Shown here: positions 24,846-33,483 of the stretch, piece by piece
Numbering within the stretch: position 1 is the stretch's first letter
Layout: each line of letters starts with the position of its first letter
Origin: an uncultured Draconibacterium sp.
Lineage (GTDB): Bacteria > Bacteroidota > Bacteroidia > Bacteroidales > Prolixibacteraceae
DNA length: 64,000 nt
Direction of reading: 5' to 3'
Assembly (NCBI RefSeq): GCF_913060805.1
Contig: NZ_CAJXTC010000009.1
Coordinates: 116,319 to 180,318 of the forward strand
The notes under the pieces: generated by a model
What the model was told of the DNA's origin: nothing
What the model saw: the letters and a program-made list of their open reading frames with translations, nothing else
Databases searched by the model: none
Made by a program: the position numbers and the translations under genes

Positions 24846-27800
24846 ATGAGAAAATTGACAAAGAGAGGGCTTAAGATGAAAAGATGGCTCTTTAATTCTA
24901 AGGGAATTTTTCTTGCAATGCTGTGCTTAGCATTTATTCAAATGCAAAGTTTTGCACAAACTCAAACCGTTACAGGAAAAGTAACCGCTGACAATGGCGA
25001 ATTATTGCCAGGTGTTTCCATTGTTCTGGTTGGAACTACAACAGGAACAATAACCGACATCGATGGAGAATTTAGCATTGAAGTTCCTTCTGACGAATCA
25101 GAATTGATGTTTTCAATGATTGGGTTTACATCTCAATCCGTTCAGGTTGCCGGCAGACAATTCTTAACTGTTGTACTTGAAACAGAAACAACAGCATTAG
25201 ATGAAGTTGTTGTAACGGGATACTCTACTCAATCCCGCGCTGAGATGACGACATCAATTGCCAAGCTCGACACAAAGGTGCTGGAAAGTGTACCGCGCTC
25301 AAATGCAGCCACTGCGCTACAAGGAACAATTGCAGGACTTAAAGTTACGCAAACTACCGGGCAGCCGGGTTCTACACCAAGTTTGGTTGTTCGCGGAGGT
25401 ACAAGTTTCGATGGCAGCGGAACTCCTTTAGTTTTGATTGACGGCGTTCCCGGTTCTTTCTATGCCTTAAACTCCGACGATATTGAATCGATGGAGGTAC
25501 TGAAAGATGCAGCTTCAACAGCTATTTACGGAGCTAGAGCTGCTAATGGAGTTATTCTGGTTACCACCAAAAAAGGCAAGGTTGGTAAATCGAATATCAA
25601 CTTCAGGGCTAAATTTACCTCTAACGAGCGCCGCGAAGATCCAATGGAATATTTGAATGCGGCCGATTACGTTAAGTTTAATCGTCTTGGCGTTCGTGCA
25701 GCTCAGGATGTTATGGGTTATCCGTGGCTGGATGTGTTCTTAACCGGTGGCCATGCGGCTGCGACAGGCAACAACACCACAAATTCAATTTATACCACTA
25801 TGGTACTCAGCGATGAGAACAGGTATTTATTAAATTATGATGGATGGCAAACCATGGAAGATCCTATAAATCCGGGAACTCAACTGATTTTTATGGATAA
25901 CCAGATGAATGAATTATTCTATCAGGATAGTTATTCTCAGGATTACAGTTTGTCATTCGATGGTGGTAATGATAAAGGCACCTATTATTTGGGACTTGGT
26001 TATATGGATGATAATGGTCTTGTGTATGGATCTTCTTTTGAACGTGTTTCCGGAACTTTTAATGCTTCATACAAAATTACGGATAACCTGAAAGTTTCAT
26101 CAAATTTAATCTATTCTCATTCAAAAAGAGATCTTCCTTATGACAGCGATTACAACCTGTTCCAACGTACAGCAGGTTTAGCTCCAACTTCAAGAATATA
26201 TAATAATAATCCTGACGGAAGTTTGTCAACAGAATACCAACCTGGAACATATCTCGGATTTGGTAACCCTCTGTATTACCAGGATAAGTTCATCAGAAAT
26301 AACCTGGAAGAAAGACTTACAGGATCAGTTCAATTTGATTATAAATTTCTGAATGATTTTAGTTTAACTGTTCGCGGAAGCCATTTCTCGGTAAATAATT
26401 CAAACGAATCTTTTAATAAGGCTTATCTGAATTCGGGTAGTTTACGCACCGAAAGAAGTGCATCGGCATCGCACACACGCACGCTGCGCGACCAGGTTAC
26501 TGCCTTATTAAATTACAAGAAGTCGTTTAATTCGCATAACATTAGTGCGCTGGTTGGTACTGAATACTTTAAGGAAAAATACTTTACATTCAGTGCAGCT
26601 ACACGCCTTTCGCCAACCGACCTTATTTATACCATGAATGTTGGTTCAGAAGCAAACGGTGTACCTTATTCGTACAAAACCGGATATGAGATTGCATCTG
26701 TTTTCGGCCAGGTTAATTATGATTTCGATTACAAATACTTACTTGGGTTTACTTTCCGAAATGATGGAACATCTCGTTTAGGTAATAACCAATACGATTT
26801 CTTCCCCGGGGTATCGGCAGGATGGAACATTCACAACGAAGACTTCTTTGCTACCTCAAAAATTAAAGATGTAGTTAGTAAAATTAAACCTCGTTTAAGC
26901 TACGGTGTTAATGGAAACATCGATGTTTTAAGCAATTTTGGAGTATTCGGTACTTATGCTAAAACGGCCATTTACGATACCCAATCGGGTTATGCCAACA
27001 CAAATCTTCCACTTCTCGATTTGAAATGGGAACGTTCAACCACTTTTAACATGGGTGTTGATGTTGGTTTCTACAACGACAGGGTTACTGTAATTGCCGA
27101 TTATTTTATTCGCGATGTTAAAGACAAACTTGCCGGACTTACTTTGCCATTGTGGACAGGTTTCTCATCAATTACAACCAATAACGGTACGCTTCAAAAC
27201 AAAGGATTGGAATTGCAGATTAATGCTGATGTTATTAAAACCAACGATTTTAAATGGAATGTTGGCTTAACTTACTATTCGGTAAAAAACTATGCAAAAT
27301 CACTTCCTGAAAATGGGGTTGAAAAGAACCGTCAGGGCGGTACCGAAATTTACGATCCTAAAACGGGTGGTACAAAATACGTTGGCGGATTGCAGGAAGG
27401 TGAAAGAGTTGGTTACGACGTAATTACTGCCTATGTATTTGATGGCGTTTACCAGACTCAGGCCGACATTGATGCGGATGCCGGAAGAGTAGTTGAGTTT
27501 GCCACCCAAAAAGACACTCGCTTCCTGGGAGATACACGTTGGAAAGATTTGAATGGCGATAATGTAATCAATTATCTTGATCGGGTTGTTGTTGGACGAT
27601 CAACACCTGATTTTACAGGTGGTTTAACAACCGAACTGAATTATAAGAATTTCAGCCTGTTTATGAAATCAGACTTTACCATCGGACATTACATTATCAA
27701 TGGCCGCCGGGTAAAAGGTATAGCACAAACTCAGGGGAACCAAAACGGACCGGCTGAAATTGCTGATTCGTGGACACCGGAAAATCCAACATCGGATGTG

Positions 27801-28142
27801 CCTATTTTTACACTGGTTGACCGCCAACGAAATCACATGGCAGCAGGAGGCGACCAGGGCTCAATGACCAGCAGTAGTTCTCGCATGTGGGAAAAAGGCA
27901 ATTATCTGGCATTACGCGAAGTAACGTTTAGCTATGATCTTGACGGAAAAATTGCAAACAATGTTTTCCAAAACGTAAGACTTTATCTAAGTGCCTCGAA
28001 CCTGGCCTACTTTAACGGATTCTCTGGTAGTTCTCCTGAAGAAGCCATTGATGACCCAAACAAAGGTTTTCAAAGAGGAATCGATAGTGGAAGATTCCCT
28101 CTTCCGCGAACTTATACGCTTGGTTTGAATGTAACATTTTAA
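24846..28142 (+). CDS. SusC/RagA-family TonB-dependent receptor (NanO-like)
   Basis: 1098-residue outer-membrane transporter. After the signal peptide (ends QSFAQ) comes a carboxypeptidase-regulatory-like domain (VTGKVTADNGELLPGVSIVL). Next is the TonB-box-like segment ALDEVVVTGYSTQ, then the plug (LQGTIAGLKVTQTTGQPGS, VLKDAASTAIYGARAANGVI) and a beta-barrel to the C-terminal LGLNVTF. With the SusD partner 12 bp downstream it imports glycans. The downstream sialidase, esterase and lyase make it the equivalent of NanO, the neuraminate uptake porin of Tannerella and Bacteroides. The assignment to sialic acid comes from context. A second in-frame ATG lies at 24876. Confidence 0.92.
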   Translation: MRKLTKRGLKMKRWLFNSKGIFLAMLCLAFIQMQSFAQTQTVTGKVTADNGELLPGVSIVLVGTTTGTITDIDGEFSIEVPSDESELMFSMIGFTSQSVQVAGRQFLTVVLETETTALDEVVVTGYSTQSRAEMTTSIAKLDTKVLESVPRSNAATALQGTIAGLKVTQTTGQPGSTPSLVVRGGTSFDGSGTPLVLIDGVPGSFYALNSDDIESMEVLKDAASTAIYGARAANGVILVTTKKGKVGKSNINFRAKFTSNERREDPMEYLNAADYVKFNRLGVRAAQDVMGYPWLDVFLTGGHAAATGNNTTNSIYTTMVLSDENRYLLNYDGWQTMEDPINPGTQLIFMDNQMNELFYQDSYSQDYSLSFDGGNDKGTYYLGLGYMDDNGLVYGSSFERVSGTFNASYKITDNLKVSSNLIYSHSKRDLPYDSDYNLFQRTAGLAPTSRIYNNNPDGSLSTEYQPGTYLGFGNPLYYQDKFIRNNLEERLTGSVQFDYKFLNDFSLTVRGSHFSVNNSNESFNKAYLNSGSLRTERSASASHTRTLRDQVTALLNYKKSFNSHNISALVGTEYFKEKYFTFSAATRLSPTDLIYTMNVGSEANGVPYSYKTGYEIASVFGQVNYDFDYKYLLGFTFRNDGTSRLGNNQYDFFPGVSAGWNIHNEDFFATSKIKDVVSKIKPRLSYGVNGNIDVLSNFGVFGTYAKTAIYDTQSGYANTNLPLLDLKWERSTTFNMGVDVGFYNDRVTVIADYFIRDVKDKLAGLTLPLWTGFSSITTNNGTLQNKGLELQINADVIKTNDFKWNVGLTYYSVKNYAKSLPENGVEKNRQGGTEIYDPKTGGTKYVGGLQEGERVGYDVITAYVFDGVYQTQADIDADAGRVVEFATQKDTRFLGDTRWKDLNGDNVINYLDRVVVGRSTPDFTGGLTTELNYKNFSLFMKSDFTIGHYIINGRRVKGIAQTQGNQNGPAEIADSWTPENPTSDVPIFTLVDRQRNHMAAGGDQGSMTSSSSRMWEKGNYLALREVTFSYDLDGKIANNVFQNVRLYLSASNLAYFNGFSGSSPEEAIDDPNKGFQRGIDSGRFPLPRTYTLGLNVTF

Positions 28143-28154
28143 GAAATTACAATT

Positions 28155-29639
28155 ATGAAGAAATATATTCTATTATTTATATCAATTGTATTCCTGATGT
28201 CCTGCGACCTGGACATGAAACCGGAGAGTGATTTAACTTATAATGGATTTTGGGATACAGAAGAAGCAGTAAAAGCTGCACATGTAGGTATTTACGCCAA
28301 TTACCGGAATTATACCTATACGCAATGGCAAATGGGCGAAGTTCGTTCTGATATATGGGGAGGAAATACTTTTGCCAACTCGCCAAGTGATGTTGATTTG
28401 ATGGCAAACAACATTAGTTCTACACTGGTTTACTTTGGCAACTGGGCAAATTTTTATGGTTTGTTGCATTACATCAACGATTTCATTAAAAGTGCTCCGA
28501 ATGTAGAATTTAGTAATGAAGCAGAACTAAACCACATGTTAGGTCAGGTTTATGGATTACGTGCTCAGATTTACTATACAATGTTAAAAGCCTGGGGCGA
28601 TGTACCCATTAACACTGAACCACTTTTGGAGGTTGATCTTTTGGCATTGAAAAAACCACGCTCGCCAAAAACAGAGGTTATGCAACAAGTTAAAAGCGAT
28701 ATCGAAAAATCGCTGGAATACTTTGGCAGCGATAACAGCTTGTGGCTGGGTAAACAAACCTACTGGTCGAAAGCAGCAACGCTTGCGCTTAAAGGCGATG
28801 CCTATATCTGGTCAGGTAAAGTTCTTGGTGGAGGTAATGCCGATTTTACTGCAGCTAAAACAGCCCTTCAGCAAATTGATGGTTTCGACCTTGTTGACTA
28901 CAGTAATCTTTGGGGACAAGAGAATGAGAACAACGCTGAGTTTATATTCACCATTGATTATCAGAAGGATCAGGCAGGAAATTTCTATGGAAATTACTTT
29001 ACTACCCGAGCCGTAGATTTGGCTCCTTTATTTGATGAAAACGGTAATTCAATGAGTGATTTTGTAGTGAATGGATTAAGCCGTTACGGCGCATCGGAAA
29101 AAACCTTGCTTCTTTTAGATGATCCACAAGATCAACGACGCAATACTTTTATCCGTATTTACGACGATGGAAACACACATGTGCCTTTCCAGGCCGGTGA
29201 TCCAAATTATCAGGGCTCAATCATGAAAAAATTCCTGGGTATTATTGGTGATGATGGTACACGCGAGAGCTACAACAATGTACCGGTATATCGATATGCC
29301 GATGTATTGCTTCTGCTGGCCGAAGCCAAAAATAATCTTGGTGAAGATCCATCAGCAGAAGTTAATGCCGTAAGAGCCCGTGCCTATGGCGATAACTTTG
29401 CAGGTCACGAGTTTACAAATGGTTCGCAGGAACAAAATGCACAGGCTATTCTCGACGAACGCTACAAAGAGTTTATTGGCGAAGGAAAAAGGTGGTGGGA
29501 CCTTGTAAGAGCCGGAGAATCTTATGTTTTCAACGAAGTAGCTTCTCTTGATGCTTCTGAAGCTTATAAGATATATTATTCGATTTCAGAAAGTATGCTT
29601 GCAAACGATTCGGAATTAACACAAACAAGTGGCTATTAA
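28155..29639 (+). CDS. SusD/RagB-family surface glycan-binding lipoprotein (NanU-like)
   Basis: 494 residues, with lipobox FLMSC near residue 17. The SusD hallmarks are present: a TPR-type helical scaffold (AQIYYTMLKAWGDVPI, LALKGDAYIWSGKVL) and the C-terminal RagB block (YRYADVLLLLAEAKN, VNAVRARA, ILDERYKEFIGEGKRWWDLVR). It caps the SusC channel and captures ligand at the cell surface. Its spacing of 12 bp to susC supports translational coupling. By position it corresponds to NanU, the neuraminate-binding partner of NanO. A strong hairpin follows the stop codon and may lower transcription into the enzyme genes. Confidence 0.92.
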   Translation: MKKYILLFISIVFLMSCDLDMKPESDLTYNGFWDTEEAVKAAHVGIYANYRNYTYTQWQMGEVRSDIWGGNTFANSPSDVDLMANNISSTLVYFGNWANFYGLLHYINDFIKSAPNVEFSNEAELNHMLGQVYGLRAQIYYTMLKAWGDVPINTEPLLEVDLLALKKPRSPKTEVMQQVKSDIEKSLEYFGSDNSLWLGKQTYWSKAATLALKGDAYIWSGKVLGGGNADFTAAKTALQQIDGFDLVDYSNLWGQENENNAEFIFTIDYQKDQAGNFYGNYFTTRAVDLAPLFDENGNSMSDFVVNGLSRYGASEKTLLLLDDPQDQRRNTFIRIYDDGNTHVPFQAGDPNYQGSIMKKFLGIIGDDGTRESYNNVPVYRYADVLLLLAEAKNNLGEDPSAEVNAVRARAYGDNFAGHEFTNGSQEQNAQAILDERYKEFIGEGKRWWDLVRAGESYVFNEVASLDASEAYKIYYSISESMLANDSELTQTSGY

Positions 29640-29680
29640 GTAGCAGTTTTTTGCATAGATTTAGTTAAGTTATGAAATCT

Positions 29681-29706
29681 GGTCAGGGGCAATGATGCCC
29701 CTGACC
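29681..29706 (+). terminator. Hairpin between SusD and sialidase genes
   Basis: GGTCAGGGGCA-ATGA-TGCCCCTGACC is a perfect 11-bp stem with a 4-nt loop, 41 bp after the susD stop. It lacks a strong T tract. It may be a partial terminator or an mRNA 3'-end stabiliser that sets a higher SusCD level than enzyme level. Confidence 0.55.
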
Positions 29707-29859
29707 TTAGATTTCGATAATTACCGATTAGTCTTTATAATTGCGCAACAATAAATAAATTAAGATGCAACAAGCATATCAAACATATTTCATCCGCGAG
29801 GATTATTTTATTTGTGCGAGTTTCATCCTTTACCTTTGAAAACAAACAATCTTAATAAT

Positions 29860-31491
29860 ATGAAAACTTACCTGCTTATTCTACTAGCCGTATGCGGAAT
29901 GTATATCTCCGGATGTACCCCAAAAATCCAGAACGAATTAGAAGGCGCAACCAGCGTTTCTGTCAGTCAAAAAAGAGTTCCGCTATTTTTGGAGCGCGAA
30001 AATCCCGAAGTTTTTCAACTAAATCTCGGCATTGAGCAGGGAATTACTTACGATCTTAAAAATATTACCCTCGTACTTACCGAAGGCAGTAACGCTGAAA
30101 TGCTGAAATCACTTAGTGCGAAATGGACTGCTGCTTTTAGCAACGACACCATAACTACAAATTATGCAACAGACTTTCTTCTTGCCGGTAATGAAATAGT
30201 ACTTGAAGGCGATGCAGTACTTACCTCCGGAAACCATACCCTGGCTATTCAGTTTCAGGTGAAAGATGATGCCGTATTAACACAGCATTTTTCAGTTGAA
30301 AAAGCCATTTTAACATTGGGCAACGAACGCCTGGCCATCGACGTTGAGCAGCCTTTTGCTTTCCGTCCCGCAAAGGTGGTACGCGCTGCCGGTCAGGACA
30401 ATTGCGACACTTACCGCATTCCCGGATTAGTTACAACCGACAAAGGAACGCTGATTGCCGTTTACGATAACCGCTACAACAACAGCAAAGACTTACAGGA
30501 AGACATTGACATAGGTATGAGCCGCAGTACCGATGGCGGACAAACCTGGGAACCCATGAAAGTAATTATGGACATGGGCGAATGGGGCGGTTTGCCGCAG
30601 GAGTTAAATGGAATTGGCGACCCCAGCGTGTTGTACGATCCCGTAAACCACACCATTTGGGTAGCCGCTGTGTGGATGAATGGATTCGACAAAAGTCAAA
30701 TGGGCTGGTGGGCTTCAAAACCCGGAATGTCGCCCGAGGAAACCGGCCAGTTTATGTTGGTAAAAAGTACCGACGACGGATTAACCTGGTCGGAGCCAAT
30801 TAATATTACCGAACAAATTAAAGACCCGGCGTGGCAGTACCTGCTGCAAGGCCCCGGAAAAGGAATTACACTGGCAGACGGAACCCTGGTGTTTCCGGCA
30901 CAGTTTAAAGCCGATTTGGGCGAAAAAGCAATTGATGGCGGACCTTACACACCACATTCTACACTAATATACAGCAAAGATGGCGGCGAAACCTGGACCA
31001 TTGGAACAGGTGCTAAAACCAATACAACCGAAGCGCAGGTAGTGGAATTAAGCGATGGCAGCCTGATGCTGAACATGCGCGACGACCGCAACCGAAAAGA
31101 TAAATCGGAAACAAACGGTCGTGCCGTTGCCATTACAAAAGACCTCGGTAAAACCTGGGAGATCCATCCTTCATCGAACTCGGCATTACAGGAACCGAAT
31201 TGTATGGCCAGTTTGATTGCTACTGATTTAACCTTCGACGGGGCAGACAAACGAGTGCTGTTCTTTTCAAACCCAAATAACAAGAATCATCGTACCAACA
31301 TGACCATAAAAGCCAGCATGGATGAAGGAATGACCTGGCCCGAAGCCGCTCAGGTAGAACTAAACGAAGCCGGTGGTTTTGGCTACTCGTGTATGACAAT
31401 GGTGGACGAAAATACAGTTGGAATTTTGTACGAAGGCGTAAAAGAACTTTATTTTCAGAGCATTCCTGTTGCGGATATTTTACAACAATAA
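29860..31491 (+). CDS. nanH: Exo-alpha-sialidase (GH33) with N-terminal domain
   Basis: 543-residue lipoprotein. I take the ATG at 29860 over a TTG at 29812; it gives a signal with lipobox YISGC. Residues ~25-165 form a beta-rich N-terminal domain (BT0455-like). The catalytic propeller begins with YRIPGLV (Arg186 of the Arg triad). Five Asp boxes follow near residues 222 (STDGGQTW), 303 (STDDGLTW), 371 (SKDGGETW), 425 (TKDLGKTW) and 486 (SMDEGMTW). It cleaves terminal sialic acid from glycoconjugates at the surface or in the periplasm, feeding the import genes here. It is the first enzyme gene after SusCD. Confidence 0.92.
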   Translation: MKTYLLILLAVCGMYISGCTPKIQNELEGATSVSVSQKRVPLFLERENPEVFQLNLGIEQGITYDLKNITLVLTEGSNAEMLKSLSAKWTAAFSNDTITTNYATDFLLAGNEIVLEGDAVLTSGNHTLAIQFQVKDDAVLTQHFSVEKAILTLGNERLAIDVEQPFAFRPAKVVRAAGQDNCDTYRIPGLVTTDKGTLIAVYDNRYNNSKDLQEDIDIGMSRSTDGGQTWEPMKVIMDMGEWGGLPQELNGIGDPSVLYDPVNHTIWVAAVWMNGFDKSQMGWWASKPGMSPEETGQFMLVKSTDDGLTWSEPINITEQIKDPAWQYLLQGPGKGITLADGTLVFPAQFKADLGEKAIDGGPYTPHSTLIYSKDGGETWTIGTGAKTNTTEAQVVELSDGSLMLNMRDDRNRKDKSETNGRAVAITKDLGKTWEIHPSSNSALQEPNCMASLIATDLTFDGADKRVLFFSNPNNKNHRTNMTIKASMDEGMTWPEAAQVELNEAGGFGYSCMTMVDENTVGILYEGVKELYFQSIPVADILQQ

Positions 31492-31506
31492 AAAGTTAAT
31501 GCCTCA

Positions 31507-33471
31507 ATGAACTTAAACCGAAAATATTACCCATACCTTACAATTCTATTAGTTGTTGGAATACTCTTTTCATGCAGGAGTAAAAATGATTTTACTCCTG
31601 CTTTAATCCCCATGCCACAACAAGTGGAATGGCGCACGCAACAGTTTAACCTGGCCGACAGCAGCGACTGTTTTGTGCAGCGCATTGTTGCTGAAATTCC
31701 CGGGATTCAACTGAATAAAAAGGAGGCTTACCGATTAAGCGTTTCTGCTGATTCGGTAATTCTGGAAGCCACAAGCGAAACCGGAATTTACCGCGGGCTG
31801 CAAACCGTAAAACAGCTGGTTTTCGAAAAAAACGGGAAACGCTACCTGAAAGGCTGTGCCATTGTTGACTGGCCGGCTTTTCGCATTCGTGGTTTTATGC
31901 AGGATGTGGGCCGGAATTTCCAGCCCATGGATATGCTGAAAGAACAAATCGATGTATTGGCAGCCTACAAGTATAACGTGTTTCATTTTCACATGACCGA
32001 AAATCCGGGATGGCGTCTGGAGAGTAAAATCTATCCGCAACTGAATTCCGCGGAAAGCATGACGCGCGAGAAAGGGAAATTCTACACCCAGGAAGATTTT
32101 AAAGAGCTGGTGGCGTATTGTCAGGAACGAAAAATTACGCTCATTCCCGAGTTCGACATTCCCGGGCACAGCGCCGCTTTCCGCAAAGCAATGGGTTTTG
32201 AAACGATGAGCGATCCGCGTGTACAGCCGGTTTTAATCGACCTGGTTGACGAATTGTGCAGCCTGGCTCCGGCAGAGGTTATGCCTTACATTCATTTGGG
32301 AACCGATGAGGTATGGCACGACTACGAAAGACCGGCACCAACGCTTTTGCCGGCGCTGCTTGAGCGGGTAACGCAATACCACGACCGCGAACTCATTGTT
32401 TGGCGTCCGGGACAGCATATCGAAGGCGATTCGGTTTCCATTACGCAATTGTGGTCGTCGAACGGACATCCGAAACCGGGGCACCGTTACATTGACTGCC
32501 GCTTAAACTATGTCAACCATCTCGACCCGCTGTCGGGCATCACTCAGTTGTACTTCGACTGCATTAACGGCGCTGCCCACGGCGATTCGCTGCGAATGGG
32601 AGGTATTTTCTGTTGCTGGAACGACAACAACGTGAACGAGGCTTACGACATTCTGGTGCAAAATCCGGTGTATCCGGGGATTGTTACCTACGCTGAAACG
32701 TCGTGGACCGGGCAGAAAACCGATTTTGGTGAAAATTATCTGGCTAAACTACCGGAAAAAGGAAGTGAATTATTCAATGAATTCAGCGCATTTGAAGACC
32801 GGATGATCGAGCACCGCGATAAATATTTCGCCGGAAAACCTTTCCCATATGTGAAACAAACAAACACAGAATGGAAGGTGCTGGGACCGATAGCGAATGG
32901 TGGCAATATTGAGGCTGCGTTTTCGGTGGAAGATACCTTGCAGGAAACGTATCAAATTGATACGGCCACTTACACCTGGCAGGGGCCTTTTGTTGGCGGC
33001 ACCATTCAATTGACACACTACTTTGGCTATCCGTCGTATTTCCCCCGGGAAGAGGGAACGTATTACGCGTACACCCAAATCTGGTCGCCACAGGAGCAAA
33101 CGGTTGGAGCATGGATCGGATTTCACGACTGGTCGCGCTCGGCAGGACGCCGGGGAGGCCCGTTTCCGCAAAATGGCGAATGGCACAATACCCATCCGAA
33201 AGCCTGGCTGAATGGCGAACTGATTGCCGCGCCTGAATGGAATAAACCGGGGCTGGCCAGCAACACCGAAGAAATTCCATTTACCGATGAAAATTACTTT
33301 TTCAGAAAGCCGGCTTCCATTCACCTCAAAAAGGGTTGGAACAAGGTGCTGCTGAAAATTCCGGTTAAAAAAGATACCTGGAAACGTATGTTCACTTTTG
33401 TGCCCGTTCAGGATTATAATGGAACCATAAAAGAAGTTGAAGGCCTGAAGTTTTCAGCTGATATAAAATAA
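31507..33471 (+). CDS. GH20 beta-N-acetylhexosaminidase lipoprotein
   Basis: 654 residues, with lipobox GILFSC near residue 23. The small GH20b domain is followed by the TIM barrel with RGFMQDVGRNFQPMD, HFHMTENPGWRLE and the catalytic Asp-Glu pair in HLGTDEVW (about residues 267-268). Substrate-assisted cleavage of terminal GlcNAc or GalNAc is expected. Residues ~450-654 add a long beta-rich extension of unclear role (contains WQGPFVGGTIQLTHYFGYPS). It works after the sialidase has exposed hexosamine on host-type glycans. The gene lies 15 bp after the sialidase stop and 12 bp before the esterase start, so clearly the same operon. Confidence 0.9.
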   Translation: MNLNRKYYPYLTILLVVGILFSCRSKNDFTPALIPMPQQVEWRTQQFNLADSSDCFVQRIVAEIPGIQLNKKEAYRLSVSADSVILEATSETGIYRGLQTVKQLVFEKNGKRYLKGCAIVDWPAFRIRGFMQDVGRNFQPMDMLKEQIDVLAAYKYNVFHFHMTENPGWRLESKIYPQLNSAESMTREKGKFYTQEDFKELVAYCQERKITLIPEFDIPGHSAAFRKAMGFETMSDPRVQPVLIDLVDELCSLAPAEVMPYIHLGTDEVWHDYERPAPTLLPALLERVTQYHDRELIVWRPGQHIEGDSVSITQLWSSNGHPKPGHRYIDCRLNYVNHLDPLSGITQLYFDCINGAAHGDSLRMGGIFCCWNDNNVNEAYDILVQNPVYPGIVTYAETSWTGQKTDFGENYLAKLPEKGSELFNEFSAFEDRMIEHRDKYFAGKPFPYVKQTNTEWKVLGPIANGGNIEAAFSVEDTLQETYQIDTATYTWQGPFVGGTIQLTHYFGYPSYFPREEGTYYAYTQIWSPQEQTVGAWIGFHDWSRSAGRRGGPFPQNGEWHNTHPKAWLNGELIAAPEWNKPGLASNTEEIPFTDENYFFRKPASIHLKKGWNKVLLKIPVKKDTWKRMFTFVPVQDYNGTIKEVEGLKFSADIK

Positions 33472-33483
33472 AAAATTTTAAAA

